Shown here: positions 24,527-33,635 of the stretch, one piece after another | How the letters are laid out: each line of letters begins with the position of its first letter | How positions within the stretch are numbered: the first letter of the stretch is position 1 | From: an uncultured Clostridium sp. | Lineage (GTDB): Bacteria; Bacillota; Clostridia; TANB77; CAG-508 | Direction: 5' to 3' | DNA length: 33,698 bases | NCBI GenBank assembly: GCA_948438085.1 | Contig: CAOJKP010000013.1 | Span: 1-33,698 of the forward strand | The notes under the pieces: generated by a model | What the model saw: only the letters and a program-made list of their open reading frames with translations | Database searches by the model: none | What the model was told of the DNA's origin: nothing | Program-made: the position numbers and the translations under genes

Positions 24527-26320
24527 CTATCTTTCTTCCGATTCTTTTGTATTTTCTAAATTATTTTGAAATTCCTTTCTTTTATTTTTAGTTACAACAA
24601 TATTTGTAACTGTTTTAATATCTTCATGTGTTACAATAGATTTTGAAGTTTCAATTACTGAATTTATTAATGCAGGTTCATTTTCTTCTTTATTTGTATC
24701 ACGAGCTTGTTTTTCCCTTAAATATCTTTCTTTAAATTCTTTATAGTAACTATAATTACCACAATATATACTTTCTTGATTATAATCGAAAACATAATCT
24801 GTATCTATAACCACAAGCTCTCCTGCGTCTAATATATTCACTTGTTCTTCATCTTCATTTTCAATAAAACTTTTAGCCTCAGCTGCTCCCTTTAATTCTT
24901 GTCCATTTATATTATATATACCCGTATTGGGTTTCAATAACCTTCCTACATTTTCTTTTCTAACATCCGTCCATCTAACTCCTCTGTCACACATTTCGCA
25001 ATATATTTTATATAATTCTTCTTTTATTTGCTCCTCAGTTAATCCATCATACCAATTTTTATCAACTAAATCTTGTACTTCTATACATATTTTTTCGTCA
25101 TTGTCTCCTATTTCACGTCTAAAAAGTGGTTGAATAATTCTTTCGTCATTTTTTATTTTAAGTGAACTTCTTGGATTTCCAATTTTAAATACGTATTCCC
25201 CAATTTTAATTGTTTTACTATAAGCTCCTGAACCATAAATCTGCATTTTGTCTGGGGTTAACTTTTGGTCTTTCAATATTTCTTTCGCTATTCTACATAT
25301 TACCCATTGTAAATTAGTATCTTTAATATTTTGAAACGTTTGCCCTAATATTGTTTCTACATCTTGTTTTTTTATATCAACATCTAGTTCTGAATATAAA
25401 TTTATTAACTCCATTGTCTCTTCTGGTTTTATATTACTTGATATAACATCGTAATACTCACCTAGTTTTTCATTAATTTTACTTTTATCTCTAAAAAATG
25501 ACTTTATTAATAGAAGTTCTTTAACAGAATAATATTTTTGTTTAGTATCTCCATTCCCATCATACTGATTTGCTTCTAATATTTTATCAAATTGCTGAAT
25601 AATTACATCTTCCATAGCATCTCTAGCATTTTGAATCTCGTTAGAATTTTGTTGTGGCATTGTTTTTAATAATTTATCCATCTCTGCAAGCAAACTTAAA
25701 ATTTCATCTCCATGTGATTCAATAGTTTGCATCAACATTTTAGTTGGATTTTGTAATATTACATCTTCAATTTTATCTTTTAATCCATTTTCTTTCCTTA
25801 GAAGTCTTTCAATAAATTTTCCATATTCAAACTTTCCATATAAAAGTTCAGAAAAATTTGAATCTATAACTTTTCTTCCTTCTTCTGTTGAATTTAAAAT
25901 AGAAATTAAAACTTCTCTATTCCAGTCATTTACATTTGTTTCTTTAACAATTGCTTTCCAATTATTTATTATTAAATATTGATTTTCTTCATTTACTTCT
26001 CTTAATATGTACTCATCAATACTAAAACCACGTTTCATTACTTTATCAAAATTTTCTAGAAAAATCTTTTTGAATTGTGGATTATTCTTTGCAATATTCC
26101 AATTTTTTCCTATATGCAATGCATCTATATTATCTACTACTATTTTTTCATTCCCATCATTTATAGTTTTCATTATAAAAGGTTCTAATAAATGACTAGG
26201 AAAAAACACTGAGGATATAATATCTCTATAATCGTCAATAGGATTTATAATGGACTGTAAAAAAATATCATCCAAAGTATTCCATTTTTCCATTTTTATC
26301 GTATCGTCTGCTGGTATCAT
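24527..26320 (-). CDS. large helical protein with C-terminal atypical kinase-fold domain
   Basis: A 597-residue soluble protein. Residues 1-350 are helical, acidic and without recognised domain. The C-terminal third has protein-kinase-like landmarks in the right order: a glycine-rich loop YGSGAYSKTI (362-371) and Lys379 in YVFKIG. An HRD/catalytic-loop equivalent follows, GVRWTDVRKENVG (Asp452, Asn457), then a metal-binding VVIDTDYV (Asp506) in place of DFG. The distance between loop and Asp is shorter than in eukaryotic kinases, closer to bacterial atypical kinases. All key residues are present, so activity is plausible, but protein, small-molecule and nucleotide substrates are all possible. 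A charged tail (535-597) follows. AAGGAGAAGG precedes the ATG. It is the second gene of the five-gene operon. Confidence 0.6.
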   Translation of the reverse strand: MIPADDTIKMEKWNTLDDIFLQSIINPIDDYRDIISSVFFPSHLLEPFIMKTINDGNEKIVVDNIDALHIGKNWNIAKNNPQFKKIFLENFDKVMKRGFSIDEYILREVNEENQYLIINNWKAIVKETNVNDWNREVLISILNSTEEGRKVIDSNFSELLYGKFEYGKFIERLLRKENGLKDKIEDVILQNPTKMLMQTIESHGDEILSLLAEMDKLLKTMPQQNSNEIQNARDAMEDVIIQQFDKILEANQYDGNGDTKQKYYSVKELLLIKSFFRDKSKINEKLGEYYDVISSNIKPEETMELINLYSELDVDIKKQDVETILGQTFQNIKDTNLQWVICRIAKEILKDQKLTPDKMQIYGSGAYSKTIKIGEYVFKIGNPRSSLKIKNDERIIQPLFRREIGDNDEKICIEVQDLVDKNWYDGLTEEQIKEELYKIYCEMCDRGVRWTDVRKENVGRLLKPNTGIYNINGQELKGAAEAKSFIENEDEEQVNILDAGELVVIDTDYVFDYNQESIYCGNYSYYKEFKERYLREKQARDTNKEENEPALINSVIETSKSIVTHEDIKTVTNIVVTKNKRKEFQNNLENTKESEER

Positions 26321-26358
26321 ACCTTCTCCTTCTTCCTATAATATTTCTTTTGTTTATA

Positions 26359-26760
26359 TTACATTCTTTCTTTTAATTTTGATAAATTCTTAGATAAGCT
26401 TATTACTTCTATAGGTATTTCTATCAATTTATTATCCACTGCTACGTAATTTACAATTTTTATATTACTTATATCTATTGCATTTTCTAATTCTTTTATA
26501 ACATAATGAAGTTGTACACAGTGAGGAGATTTATCTACTGTAGCAAAAATTAATTCTTTTATTTTTCCTCTTGCAATCATTCCTATTATTTTAGTTACTA
26601 CCATATTTAAGTGTTCTTTTTCTAAACAGACATCATAAATATTGTTAGAAATTTCTTCTAATTCTTTATATGCCTTAGATTGCATATTTTTGAAACAGTT
26701 TCCTACAATAATCATTGTTTCGTATACATCAAAACAATTTGTTTTCAATAAATCTTTCAT
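26359..26760 (-). CDS. hypothetical protein, first gene of the kinase/transglutaminase operon
   Basis: A 133-residue soluble alpha/beta protein that I do not recognise. Notable segments are ETMIIVGNCFKNMQSKAY near the start, then GMIARGKIKELIFATVDKSP and HCVQLHYVIKELENAID, which read as strand-helix units of a small Rossmann-like fold. Four cysteines are present but do not form a clear metal motif. AAGGAGA precedes the ATG. The kinase-like gene begins 38 bases after its stop, so it probably opens the operon. It might alternatively be an independent conserved gene. Confidence 0.55.
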   Translation of the reverse strand: MKDLLKTNCFDVYETMIIVGNCFKNMQSKAYKELEEISNNIYDVCLEKEHLNMVVTKIIGMIARGKIKELIFATVDKSPHCVQLHYVIKELENAIDISNIKIVNYVAVDNKLIEIPIEVISLSKNLSKLKERM

Positions 26761-26818
26761 TTTACTTTCTCCTTTATTGTATTATTTAATTTTTTATATC
26801 TAATACTTTTAATTTGTA

Positions 26819-27349
26819 CTATTTACTATCTTCTACTTTTTTTCTTTTTAATATATCATATCTAAATATTGCTATTGTAGTAGAAATAAATACAAATGCA
26901 GATGAAATTGAAGCAGTATATGCATTTATTATTAAATCATATATTGTCCACAATAAAGATTGTACAAGATTTAGCTTTCTTATTGTTTTCATGTTTCTAC
27001 CAGCAATTATTAATGCATAAGTTATACCACAACAAATTGCCATAAGACTATATATATTATTATATGTAAATATCCCACCAATTAATGTTACTACAATAAA
27101 TGCAACTGTTAAGTATTTAGGTACATTTAAATCTTTTTTAGCATATATGTAAGCTACTACTGTAATAACTAATCCTATAATTTGAGTTATTGTTCCAGAA
27201 TATGCATTTAGCAATGAAAAATTAAGTCCATAAAATACTTTTGCTAATATATTTAAAATCAAATACAGTTTCCTTTTTTCCTTTACTTGTATTGCTACTA
27301 TCATTATTATAGATGCAATAAGACCTGTTATTTGTGCAAAAATTTCCAT
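26819..27349 (-). CDS. YgjV-family inner-membrane protein
   Basis: A 176-residue protein with about six hydrophobic helices. MEIFAQITGLIASIIMIVAI and NILAKVFYGLNFSLLNAYSG, together with conserved polar residues between helices, match the uncharacterised YgjV (Imp-YgjV) family. Its biological role is not known. A TTG five codons upstream is in frame, but GGAG placed before the ATG at 27349 supports the chosen start. It lies 4 bases after the stop of the 51-codon remnant, so the two share a transcript. Confidence 0.75.
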   Translation of the reverse strand: MEIFAQITGLIASIIMIVAIQVKEKRKLYLILNILAKVFYGLNFSLLNAYSGTITQIIGLVITVVAYIYAKKDLNVPKYLTVAFIVVTLIGGIFTYNNIYSLMAICCGITYALIIAGRNMKTIRKLNLVQSLLWTIYDLIINAYTASISSAFVFISTTIAIFRYDILKRKKVEDSK

Positions 27350-27353
27350 TTTA

Positions 27354-27509
27354 TTATTCTCCAATACATAAATTTTCTAATATTCCAATAGTTTCCTGAT
27401 AATCTTTAGCTATAAATACTTGATTAGGTGCTAAATTTCTATAAAAATTATTTACTAAGTCTTGTTCGCTTGCTTTTGTTGCTCCCATTATTCCTATTAT
27501 CTTTTTCAT
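27354..27509 (-). pseudogene. 51-codon remnant of a LOG/TIGR00725-like nucleotide-binding protein
   Basis: The frame has an excellent AGGAGG and ATG and reads MKKIIGIMGATKASEQDL, the characteristic beginning of the TIGR00725/LOG-like Rossmann family. It then jumps to NQVFIAKDYQETIGILENL, which looks like the family's C-terminal strand and helix. The roughly 100-residue middle, with the nucleotide site, is missing while the frame is kept. The simplest reading is an in-frame internal deletion. It may still be translated because it precedes the YgjV gene by only 4 bases. Confidence 0.5.
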
Positions 27510-27754
27510 AGATTCCTCCTATAATTTTTCTTTGTCTATCTTCTTTTGATACCTTTCCTCTTCTCAACTATTCCTATTTAGCTGTCAAAAATTGTGTGTC
27601 CTGTCATTACTCCTTAAAACAGTTGGTTTTTTAGTATTTATAAGCAATTTTTCTTTGTAATCGCTTTATTTTCAAGGGTATTCAAAAATCTGTGAAACAC
27701 TTTATATAAGTGTGTTCTTTAACTTTGTGGTTATTAATTATACCCTCCTATAAA
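27510..27754. other. 245-base gap, possible insertion-sequence footprint
   Basis: No gene is seen. The 27580-27625 part (TGTGTGTCCTGTCATTACTCC and surroundings) differs in composition from its AT-rich flanks and resembles terminal sequence of an insertion element, but no matching inverted end or duplication is found. A short dyad ACACTT-TATAT-AAGTGT at 27699-27715 could be an end signal for rhuM. Confidence 0.25.
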
Positions 27755-28750
27755 TTACTTTAATTTTTTTATATCTTCTCCCATTATTTCTAAATAATCT
27801 TTTTCGGCTTGTGTTAAGTGAGATTTCATATATTTGTCATATTCTTGATGTGCTTTTTCCAATGCCTTTTCATGAGATATTGTTCCTGCTCCATTCAAAA
27901 TATCTTTATGTGTCATTGTTAAAAATCCATCTAATTCTTTTATCCAATCTTTCATTGTCATTGGATTCATATTTAATGCATTAATTTCTGCCACATCTAA
28001 ATATGCAGATACCATCCTATTCAATAAATCTAATTCTTTTTCTGATAAATAATTTTTGGCAATCTCTGTTTCTGCTTTTGTAGGACTATTTCCTTTAAAA
28101 TTTGTTAATCCAATATTTTCTTTTTTACTATCTACTCTATTGAAAATCACTTCTGCTGCAGTGTTTCCATGAACTGCATAGTGCCTCTTGTTTTGAACTG
28201 TCTTAAAAAATTCTTTTGTTTTTTCATCTCTTGCATCATAGTCAACACTTGTAGCATAGATATCTAATACTTTTCTCCAAAATACTTTTTCTGATGAACG
28301 AATATCTCTAATTTTTTCTAGTACTTCTTCAAAATATACTCCGCCACCATTATTTTTAAATCTATCGACATTCAAGTTATAGCCTTTAATTAAATATTCT
28401 TTTATTAATTTATTTGCCCATATCCTAAATTGAGTACCACGAATTGACTTTACTCTATATCCTACTGCTATTATTAGGTCTAAATTATAAAATTTTGTTT
28501 TATAGTTTTTACCATCTGAAGCAGTTGTCAAGTTTTCCTTGACAACTGAATTTTCATCCAGTTCTTTTTCTCGAAAAATATTTTTTATATGTAAACTTAT
28601 ATTTTGCTTTGTTGTATCAAATAATTCAGCCATAGCATTTTGTGTTAGCCAGACATTTTCATCTTCAAGTCTAACTTCTATTTTAACTTGTCCATCATCA
28701 GTTGTATACATTATAATTCCATTATTATTTTCCATTAACTTATTGTCCAA
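27755..28750 (-). CDS. rhuM: RhuM family protein
   Basis: A 331-residue protein of the RhuM family, named from a Salmonella pathogenicity-island gene and widespread in accessory DNA, often near restriction or toxin genes. The N-terminal part is a winged-helix-like domain: VWLTQNAMAELFDTTKQNIS, then HIKNIFREKELDENS and YNLDLIIAVGYRVKS with QFRIWANKLIKEYLIKGY. This core is shared with phage Bro/KilA-type regulators. The C-terminal half contains NKRHYAVHGNTAAEVIFNR and AEINALNMNPMTMKDW, typical of RhuM. Start: TTG at 28750 sits about 8 bases after AGGAGG, whereas the first ATG (28735) is over 20 bases away, so I choose TTG. No restriction genes accompany it here; its function is unknown. Confidence 0.88.
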   Translation of the reverse strand: MDNKLMENNNGIIMYTTDDGQVKIEVRLEDENVWLTQNAMAELFDTTKQNISLHIKNIFREKELDENSVVKENLTTASDGKNYKTKFYNLDLIIAVGYRVKSIRGTQFRIWANKLIKEYLIKGYNLNVDRFKNNGGGVYFEEVLEKIRDIRSSEKVFWRKVLDIYATSVDYDARDEKTKEFFKTVQNKRHYAVHGNTAAEVIFNRVDSKKENIGLTNFKGNSPTKAETEIAKNYLSEKELDLLNRMVSAYLDVAEINALNMNPMTMKDWIKELDGFLTMTHKDILNGAGTISHEKALEKAHQEYDKYMKSHLTQAEKDYLEIMGEDIKKLK

Positions 28751-28818
28751 ACACCCTCCTCCTTATTATTGGTTTTATTATTCATCTTTTTATCTCATAT
28801 ATATTATAAGTTATCCTA

Positions 28819-29295
28819 CTATCTATCTAAAATATATTTTTCGTCATCTTTTTTAAATCCAAATTTTTCATATAACTTTATTGCATAAGGATTAATGGCA
28901 TCAAGTTCAATTTTTTGGCACTCAATCTTTTCAAGGAAATCTAATATCTTTTGCATTAATATATTTTGTATTCCTTTACGTCTATAATCTTCCTCTGTAT
29001 ATACACTTGTTATATACGCTTTTCTGCCATTAAGAAATAAAGCAGACGGTACCATCTGATGAATAACCACTCCATTACTTGCAACTGTTCTACTATTACT
29101 TTTGTCAATTGCTATGAAAAAATAAATAGTTTTATTTAGTTCTTCTAATAATACTTTTTTTATATTTTTTCTTGCTAGTTCTTCATTTTTTAATATTAAT
29201 CCATCCCTATTACAAGTATATATATTTTGTTTTATCTTTAAATCTACTAATGCATCTATATCATTTGCATCGGCTTTTTTATATATTAATTCCAT
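28819..29295 (-). CDS. GNAT-family N-acetyltransferase
   Basis: A 158-residue acyl-CoA-dependent acetyltransferase. The acetyl-CoA motif is YTEEDYRRKGIQNILMQ (the R-x-x-G-x-G/A-like loop with a conservative change). It is followed by the C-terminal LDAINPYAIKLYEKFGFKK signature. The N-terminal strand-helix YKKADANDIDALVDLK is also typical. The substrate cannot be inferred. It starts 18 bases after queH and is probably the last gene of the rpiA-ruvB-queH transcript before rhuM. Confidence 0.88.
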   Translation of the reverse strand: MELIYKKADANDIDALVDLKIKQNIYTCNRDGLILKNEELARKNIKKVLLEELNKTIYFFIAIDKSNSRTVASNGVVIHQMVPSALFLNGRKAYITSVYTEEDYRRKGIQNILMQKILDFLEKIECQKIELDAINPYAIKLYEKFGFKKDDEKYILDR

Positions 29296-29313
29296 TTTCT
29301 ATTTTTCCTTTCA

Positions 29314-29895
29314 CTATTTTATATTTTCATTCAATTTTTTTGCTTTCTCCAAGTCTTTTTTTATGTGGCAATTATATCTACTTTCCTCTGAAAAAATGCA
29401 TCCACAATATTTTTGCATATATAAACCTAATTCTCTTGCTTTTGCTTGTCCTTGTCTAAAACCTACTCTAAAGTCTCTATATAAAAATTTTATTCCATAA
29501 ATATTTGCTAATTCTTCTCCAATCTTTTTTATTTCATCATGATTTTGGTATATACTTACTAATAATGTTGTTGAGAATGCATCATATCCATTTTCTTTAG
29601 CATATTTTGCAGTTTGTTCTAGTCTTACTCTATAACAGTAATTAGTACATCTATTTTGCAAATCCTCTATTACATTTTTACAAAATGAATCTAAACCATA
29701 TTCTTCCTCAAAAATAGCTTCTATACCTATATTTTTTGTATATTCCTTTAAGCAATCTCTTCTTGCTTTATACTCTGTATATGGATGAATATTTGGATTA
29801 TACCAATAAACAACTGGTTTTATATTTTCTTCATTTAACGCATCTATACAATATACACTACATGGTGCACAACATGTATGTAATAATAATTTCAT
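29314..29895 (-). CDS. queH: epoxyqueuosine reductase QueH
   Basis: QueH carries out the last step of queuosine formation in tRNA, replacing the unrelated QueG in many Firmicutes. The 193-residue protein opens MKLLLHTCCAPCSVYCI, the family's CC-x-x-C motif. It continues WYNPNIHPYTEYKARRDCLK, then RCTNYCYRVRLEQTAKYA, DAFSTTLLVSIYQNHDEI and finally QKYCGCIFSEESRY. The cysteines expected to bind the iron-sulfur cluster and metal are all present. It begins 14 bases after the large membrane protein. No other queuosine genes are in the window. Confidence 0.95.
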   Translation of the reverse strand: MKLLLHTCCAPCSVYCIDALNEENIKPVVYWYNPNIHPYTEYKARRDCLKEYTKNIGIEAIFEEEYGLDSFCKNVIEDLQNRCTNYCYRVRLEQTAKYAKENGYDAFSTTLLVSIYQNHDEIKKIGEELANIYGIKFLYRDFRVGFRQGQAKARELGLYMQKYCGCIFSEESRYNCHIKKDLEKAKKLNENIK

Positions 29896-29909
29896 TCTTT
29901 TCCTCTTTT

Positions 29910-31757
29910 CTATTTATATTTTAATATTCCACCTGACTTATTTTCATAAATTATTTCAGAATTTTGAAACATTTTATCTTTCATCTTATTATATATATCA
30001 CTTTTTTTAAAATAAACTATATAGTCTACATTATTTATTTTTTGTGGCAATAAATATACTTTTAAATTAAGCTTATTTTGTCCTTTCGAATATCTTTTTA
30101 ACGATTCTTCATTGTTTACATATCTAAGTAAAGCATATGACCAATAATATGCTTTATGGTCTGCTACTATTTCTATACTAGAATTGTAATCCAAGTTTTT
30201 TTCTACATATTCTAATATTTCTATTTCTTCTTGATTAAATTGAGGCTGTTTTTTCGTTAAAATTGTTTTATTTGCTCCATATATTTCCATAACAGATAAT
30301 ATATTTTCATCTTTGTTTTCTAATACATCTTCCATTTTTGTATCTGTAAATATTACATAAACACATAATATTAAAATATATACTGTAACTAGCACCTTCG
30401 ATATATATTTACCCTTAAATGAAATTAGTGCTTTGTAGTTACAATACATTAACATTATCCATAATGCAAAATAATTTTTAGATAAATAATACATAGAAAC
30501 TTTTCCTAATTTATGTCCTACAAATAAAATCTCTATAAATAGCACTGTACATATAATCATTATAGTTATTAGTTTATTTTCTTTTATCTTTTTTATCATT
30601 ATATATAGTGTTAGCGGAATTAACAATATCATGTTTGAGTATATATTAATATATATATATCCTGGTGCTGAAAAAGCACTATTTACAATGTGCGAAGAAT
30701 AATTCATAACTGCATTTGTATTAAGTTTTTTCTTTATAAATATCGAATATAATTCTGGTGCTAAATGATATACATATCCTAAAATAAATGGAATAATTAA
30801 TGTTGTAAATAATATTAATATAAGCTTTTTTGTTACTATCTTTTTAGTTTTTATATAATTTTGTATACAAAAATATATCCATAATGCTGGGTATATAAAT
30901 GGAACAAACATAAAGTACGAACAAAATACACCAAAATTTAGCAAGCTAATTATTGAAATTAAATATTTTAATTCTATATTTTCTTTCTCATAGTAATCTA
31001 TAACATCAATTATTGAACATATAATAAGTAATCCCATACTCATATATTCAAAACCAAATAGGAAACTATTTAATGGGTATGCCATTATGCATAACAAAGA
31101 AACTATTAATGCAAATACTTCATGTTCTTTCTTTTTAGCAAACTTATTTATTAAACAATAAAATGACACACCAGTTAAAAATAATACAAAAATTCCAAAA
31201 CATACAAATACATTGTAACATTCTATAGCATTCAATTCTGGACACAATGCTTTCATTAGTAATCCTGAATTTACATATGATGCTGTTTTTCTTGTACTAA
31301 ATGAACCATATATTATATCTTTTTCAGAATTTGCAAGTAATGCTGAAGATTCTGCAAACATCCTAGATGTTAAATAATGAACTGATGGGTCACTGGTTTC
31401 ATATTTTACATTAAATGGAAATCCGAAATTTATAAGCGAAACTACGATTACTACTATTCCTATTAAACATATACTTAATAAATGTGCTTTATTAAATGTA
31501 AATTTTTGAATTTGTTTTTTTCCTATTATTAATACCAAAAAAATTCCTGTAACTATTATATTTATTATGGTTAGTAATAATAAAGTTATTGGTATTGTAA
31601 AAAATGTTAATATATAACAAATTAATGTATTATAGCAAAATAACAATACTATTGAAATACAAATACAATTAATTATATTAATTGCATTTTTTGACTTTTT
31701 TACTAATACAAAACTAATTAATAACATTAATACTGAAATTAAATATAGTATTCCCAT
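29910..31757 (-). CDS. large polytopic membrane protein, GT-C-like
   Basis: A 615-residue protein with about 13 membrane helices and a soluble C-terminal part (about 480-615). The first long outside loop contains KYETSDPSVHYLTSRMF, which resembles the acidic catalytic loop of GT-C glycosyltransferases. The C-terminal domain (EIVADHKAYYWSYALLRYVNN and VDYIVYFKKSDIYNKM) fits the extracellular domain often found in this group. A surface-glycan transferase is inferred; a polymerase or transporter cannot be excluded. AGGAG precedes the ATG 9 bases after ruvB, and queH follows 14 bases after its stop. It is an unusual passenger between DNA-repair and tRNA-modification genes. Confidence 0.65.
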   Translation of the reverse strand: MGILYLISVLMLLISFVLVKKSKNAINIINCICISIVLLFCYNTLICYILTFFTIPITLLLLTIINIIVTGIFLVLIIGKKQIQKFTFNKAHLLSICLIGIVVIVVSLINFGFPFNVKYETSDPSVHYLTSRMFAESSALLANSEKDIIYGSFSTRKTASYVNSGLLMKALCPELNAIECYNVFVCFGIFVLFLTGVSFYCLINKFAKKKEHEVFALIVSLLCIMAYPLNSFLFGFEYMSMGLLIICSIIDVIDYYEKENIELKYLISIISLLNFGVFCSYFMFVPFIYPALWIYFCIQNYIKTKKIVTKKLILILFTTLIIPFILGYVYHLAPELYSIFIKKKLNTNAVMNYSSHIVNSAFSAPGYIYINIYSNMILLIPLTLYIMIKKIKENKLITIMIICTVLFIEILFVGHKLGKVSMYYLSKNYFALWIMLMYCNYKALISFKGKYISKVLVTVYILILCVYVIFTDTKMEDVLENKDENILSVMEIYGANKTILTKKQPQFNQEEIEILEYVEKNLDYNSSIEIVADHKAYYWSYALLRYVNNEESLKRYSKGQNKLNLKVYLLPQKINNVDYIVYFKKSDIYNKMKDKMFQNSEIIYENKSGGILKYK

Positions 31758-31766
31758 ATTTTTCTC

Positions 31767-32768
31767 CTACTTCATTTCTATTTTTAGATGTTTGTATGCA
31801 TCTGGCATAGCAATCCTACCCCTTGGAGTTCTTGACAAAAATCCTATTTGAATTAAATATGGTTCATATAAATCTTCTATAGTTTCTACCTCTTCTCCTA
31901 TTGTTGCAGACAATGTTTCTAGTCCAACAGGTCCTCCATTATATCTGTGAATTATAGTTTCTAATATATTTCTATCTGTTTCATCTAGTCCTAATTCATC
32001 TATTTCTAATTTATTTAATGCAATTTTTGCAATTTCTAATGTTATATTTCCATTTCCTAAAACCATAGCATAGTCTCTTATTCTTTTTAAAATTCTATTG
32101 GCTATTCTAGGTGTACCTCTAGATCTACTTGCAATCTCTAACATTGCATCTCTATCTATCTTTACATTTAATATTTGAGCAGATCTTTTAACAATTAATT
32201 CTAATTGCTCTTTTGTATATAATTCTAATTTGCACACAATTCCAAATCTATCTCTTAATGGAGTAGTCAGTGAACCTGCTTTAGTAGTCGCTCCTATTAG
32301 TGTAAATTTAGGAAGATCTAATCTAATCGCTCTTGCACTTGTTCCTTTTCCTATTACAATATCTAATGTAAAATCTTCCATTGCAGGATATAGTATTTCT
32401 TCTATATTTTTATTTAATCTATGTATTTCATCTATAAACAAGACATCATCTTTGTTTAAGCTTGTAAGAATGGATGCTAAATCTCCTTGCTTTTCTATTG
32501 CAGGTCCTGATGTTATTTTTATGTTGGATTCCATTTCATTAGAAATTATATTAGAAAGTGTTGTTTTTCCTAATCCTGGTGGTCCATATAATAATACATG
32601 ATCTAATGCTTCTCCTCTTTTTTTGGCAGCTTCTATATATACTTTCATACTTTCTTTTACTCTATCTTGTCCAATATATTCACTTAGTTTTTTGGGTCTA
32701 AGAGTATTTTCTATTCTTTCTTCCTCAATATTTTCTATTTCTGGAGAAGTTAATTTGTTCTCATCCAT
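31767..32768 (-). CDS. ruvB: Holliday junction branch-migration helicase RuvB
   Basis: RuvB is the hexameric AAA+ motor that drives RuvA-bound Holliday junctions. The 333-residue protein has [18 protein letters not shown], Walker [13 protein letters not shown], Walker [15 protein letters not shown], sensor [18 protein letters not shown], the arginine motif [19 protein letters not shown], and the C-terminal winged helix [16 protein letters not shown]. An upstream TTG frame extension exists, but the ATG at 32768 with AGGAAGG ahead gives the normal N-terminus. ruvA is not adjacent; rpiA is upstream by 45 bases, a break from the common ruvA-ruvB order. Confidence 0.96.
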   Translation of the reverse strand: MDENKLTSPEIENIEEERIENTLRPKKLSEYIGQDRVKESMKVYIEAAKKRGEALDHVLLYGPPGLGKTTLSNIISNEMESNIKITSGPAIEKQGDLASILTSLNKDDVLFIDEIHRLNKNIEEILYPAMEDFTLDIVIGKGTSARAIRLDLPKFTLIGATTKAGSLTTPLRDRFGIVCKLELYTKEQLELIVKRSAQILNVKIDRDAMLEIASRSRGTPRIANRILKRIRDYAMVLGNGNITLEIAKIALNKLEIDELGLDETDRNILETIIHRYNGGPVGLETLSATIGEEVETIEDLYEPYLIQIGFLSRTPRGRIAMPDAYKHLKIEMK

Positions 32769-32813
32769 TATTGTTATCAATCCTTCCTCATGGTACAACT
32801 TTAGTTAAAATAA

Positions 32814-33506
32814 TTAATTGATTATTTCTACATTATATCCTATAAATAATCCTGTTTCTATTACTCCTACAATTTGCTTTAATTCTTTTTCAAGTGTAGA
32901 TGTTATGTTGTTAAACTTTACATCTAAAACCATATTATTATTTTCTGTTATTATTGGTCCATCTTTTCCTTTTCCTGTTCTTAATACAATGCTTGTTGCT
33001 CCTAGCTCTCTTAACTTTTCTTTCACATAGTTAATTGAAGTTGGATAACATTCAACAGGAATTGGAAATTTATCACATAAATTATTTACAAATTTAGATT
33101 CGTCTACTAATATATATGTTATTTTAGAATTTGCTATATTTAGCTTTTCTTTAAACATTGCTGCTCCTCTTCCCTTTACAAGCCAATTATTTTTATTAAC
33201 CTCGTCTGCTCCATCAAATGACCAATCTGGTTTCTCTTTAATAAGAGTTGTAGTTGGAATATCTAAATATGCACATAATAATTCTATTTCATGCGAAGTA
33301 GGTATTGCTTTTATTTTTAATCCTTCTTCTTTTATTCTTTTTGATATTTCGATTACTGCTAAATATGATGTTGAACCAGAACCGAATCCTATTGTTTGCC
33401 CATCTTTAACATAAGATGCAATTTTTTTTGCTACTTTTTGCTTTTCTTCTAAATTTTTTATTTCTCCATACTCCATTTTTTCAATTATATCTTTATCCCA
33501 TTTCAT
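32814..33506 (-). CDS. rpiA: ribose-5-phosphate isomerase A
   Basis: RpiA interconverts ribose 5-phosphate and ribulose 5-phosphate in the pentose phosphate pathway. The 230-residue protein has GQTIGFGSGSTSYLAV near the start, AIPTSHEIE, the active-site SFDGADEVNKNN and the VKGRGAAMFKEKL Lys motif, then ILVDESKFV and GPIITENNNMVLDV, all expected. An ATG nine codons upstream is in frame; I choose the ATG at 33506 because AAAGGAAG lies just ahead of it. First gene of the transcript leading to ruvB. Confidence 0.95.
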   Translation of the reverse strand: MKWDKDIIEKMEYGEIKNLEEKQKVAKKIASYVKDGQTIGFGSGSTSYLAVIEISKRIKEEGLKIKAIPTSHEIELLCAYLDIPTTTLIKEKPDWSFDGADEVNKNNWLVKGRGAAMFKEKLNIANSKITYILVDESKFVNNLCDKFPIPVECYPTSINYVKEKLRELGATSIVLRTGKGKDGPIITENNNMVLDVKFNNITSTLEKELKQIVGVIETGLFIGYNVEIIN

Positions 33507-33546
33507 ATTATTTTCTTCCTTTCTTGTTAACATTTTGCTTTTCTTT

Positions 33547-33575
33547 ATTATATATTAACCTACATTTTATAGCAA
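33547..33575 (-). promoter_or_regulatory. promoter of the rpiA-ruvB operon
   Basis: On the minus strand TTGCTA (33575-33570) and a perfect TATAAT (33552-33547) are 17 bases apart, about 45 bases before the rpiA start. Confidence 0.6.
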
Positions 33576-33587
33576 CATATTACAGCA

Positions 33588-33618
33588 AAAAAACTATACG
33601 TTTTTTGTATAGTTTTTT
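33588..33618 (-). terminator. terminator of the gene at the right edge
   Basis: A 12-bp perfect stem (AAAAAACTATAC and its complement at 33607-33618) closes a 7-base loop. It ends the upstream minus-strand gene just before the rpiA promoter. Confidence 0.8.
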
Positions 33619-33635
33619 ATCCTATTATTCATATT

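Noticed and set aside
27580..27625. Insertion-sequence end
   Set aside because: No second inverted end, no transposase and no target duplication found; only a compositional impression.
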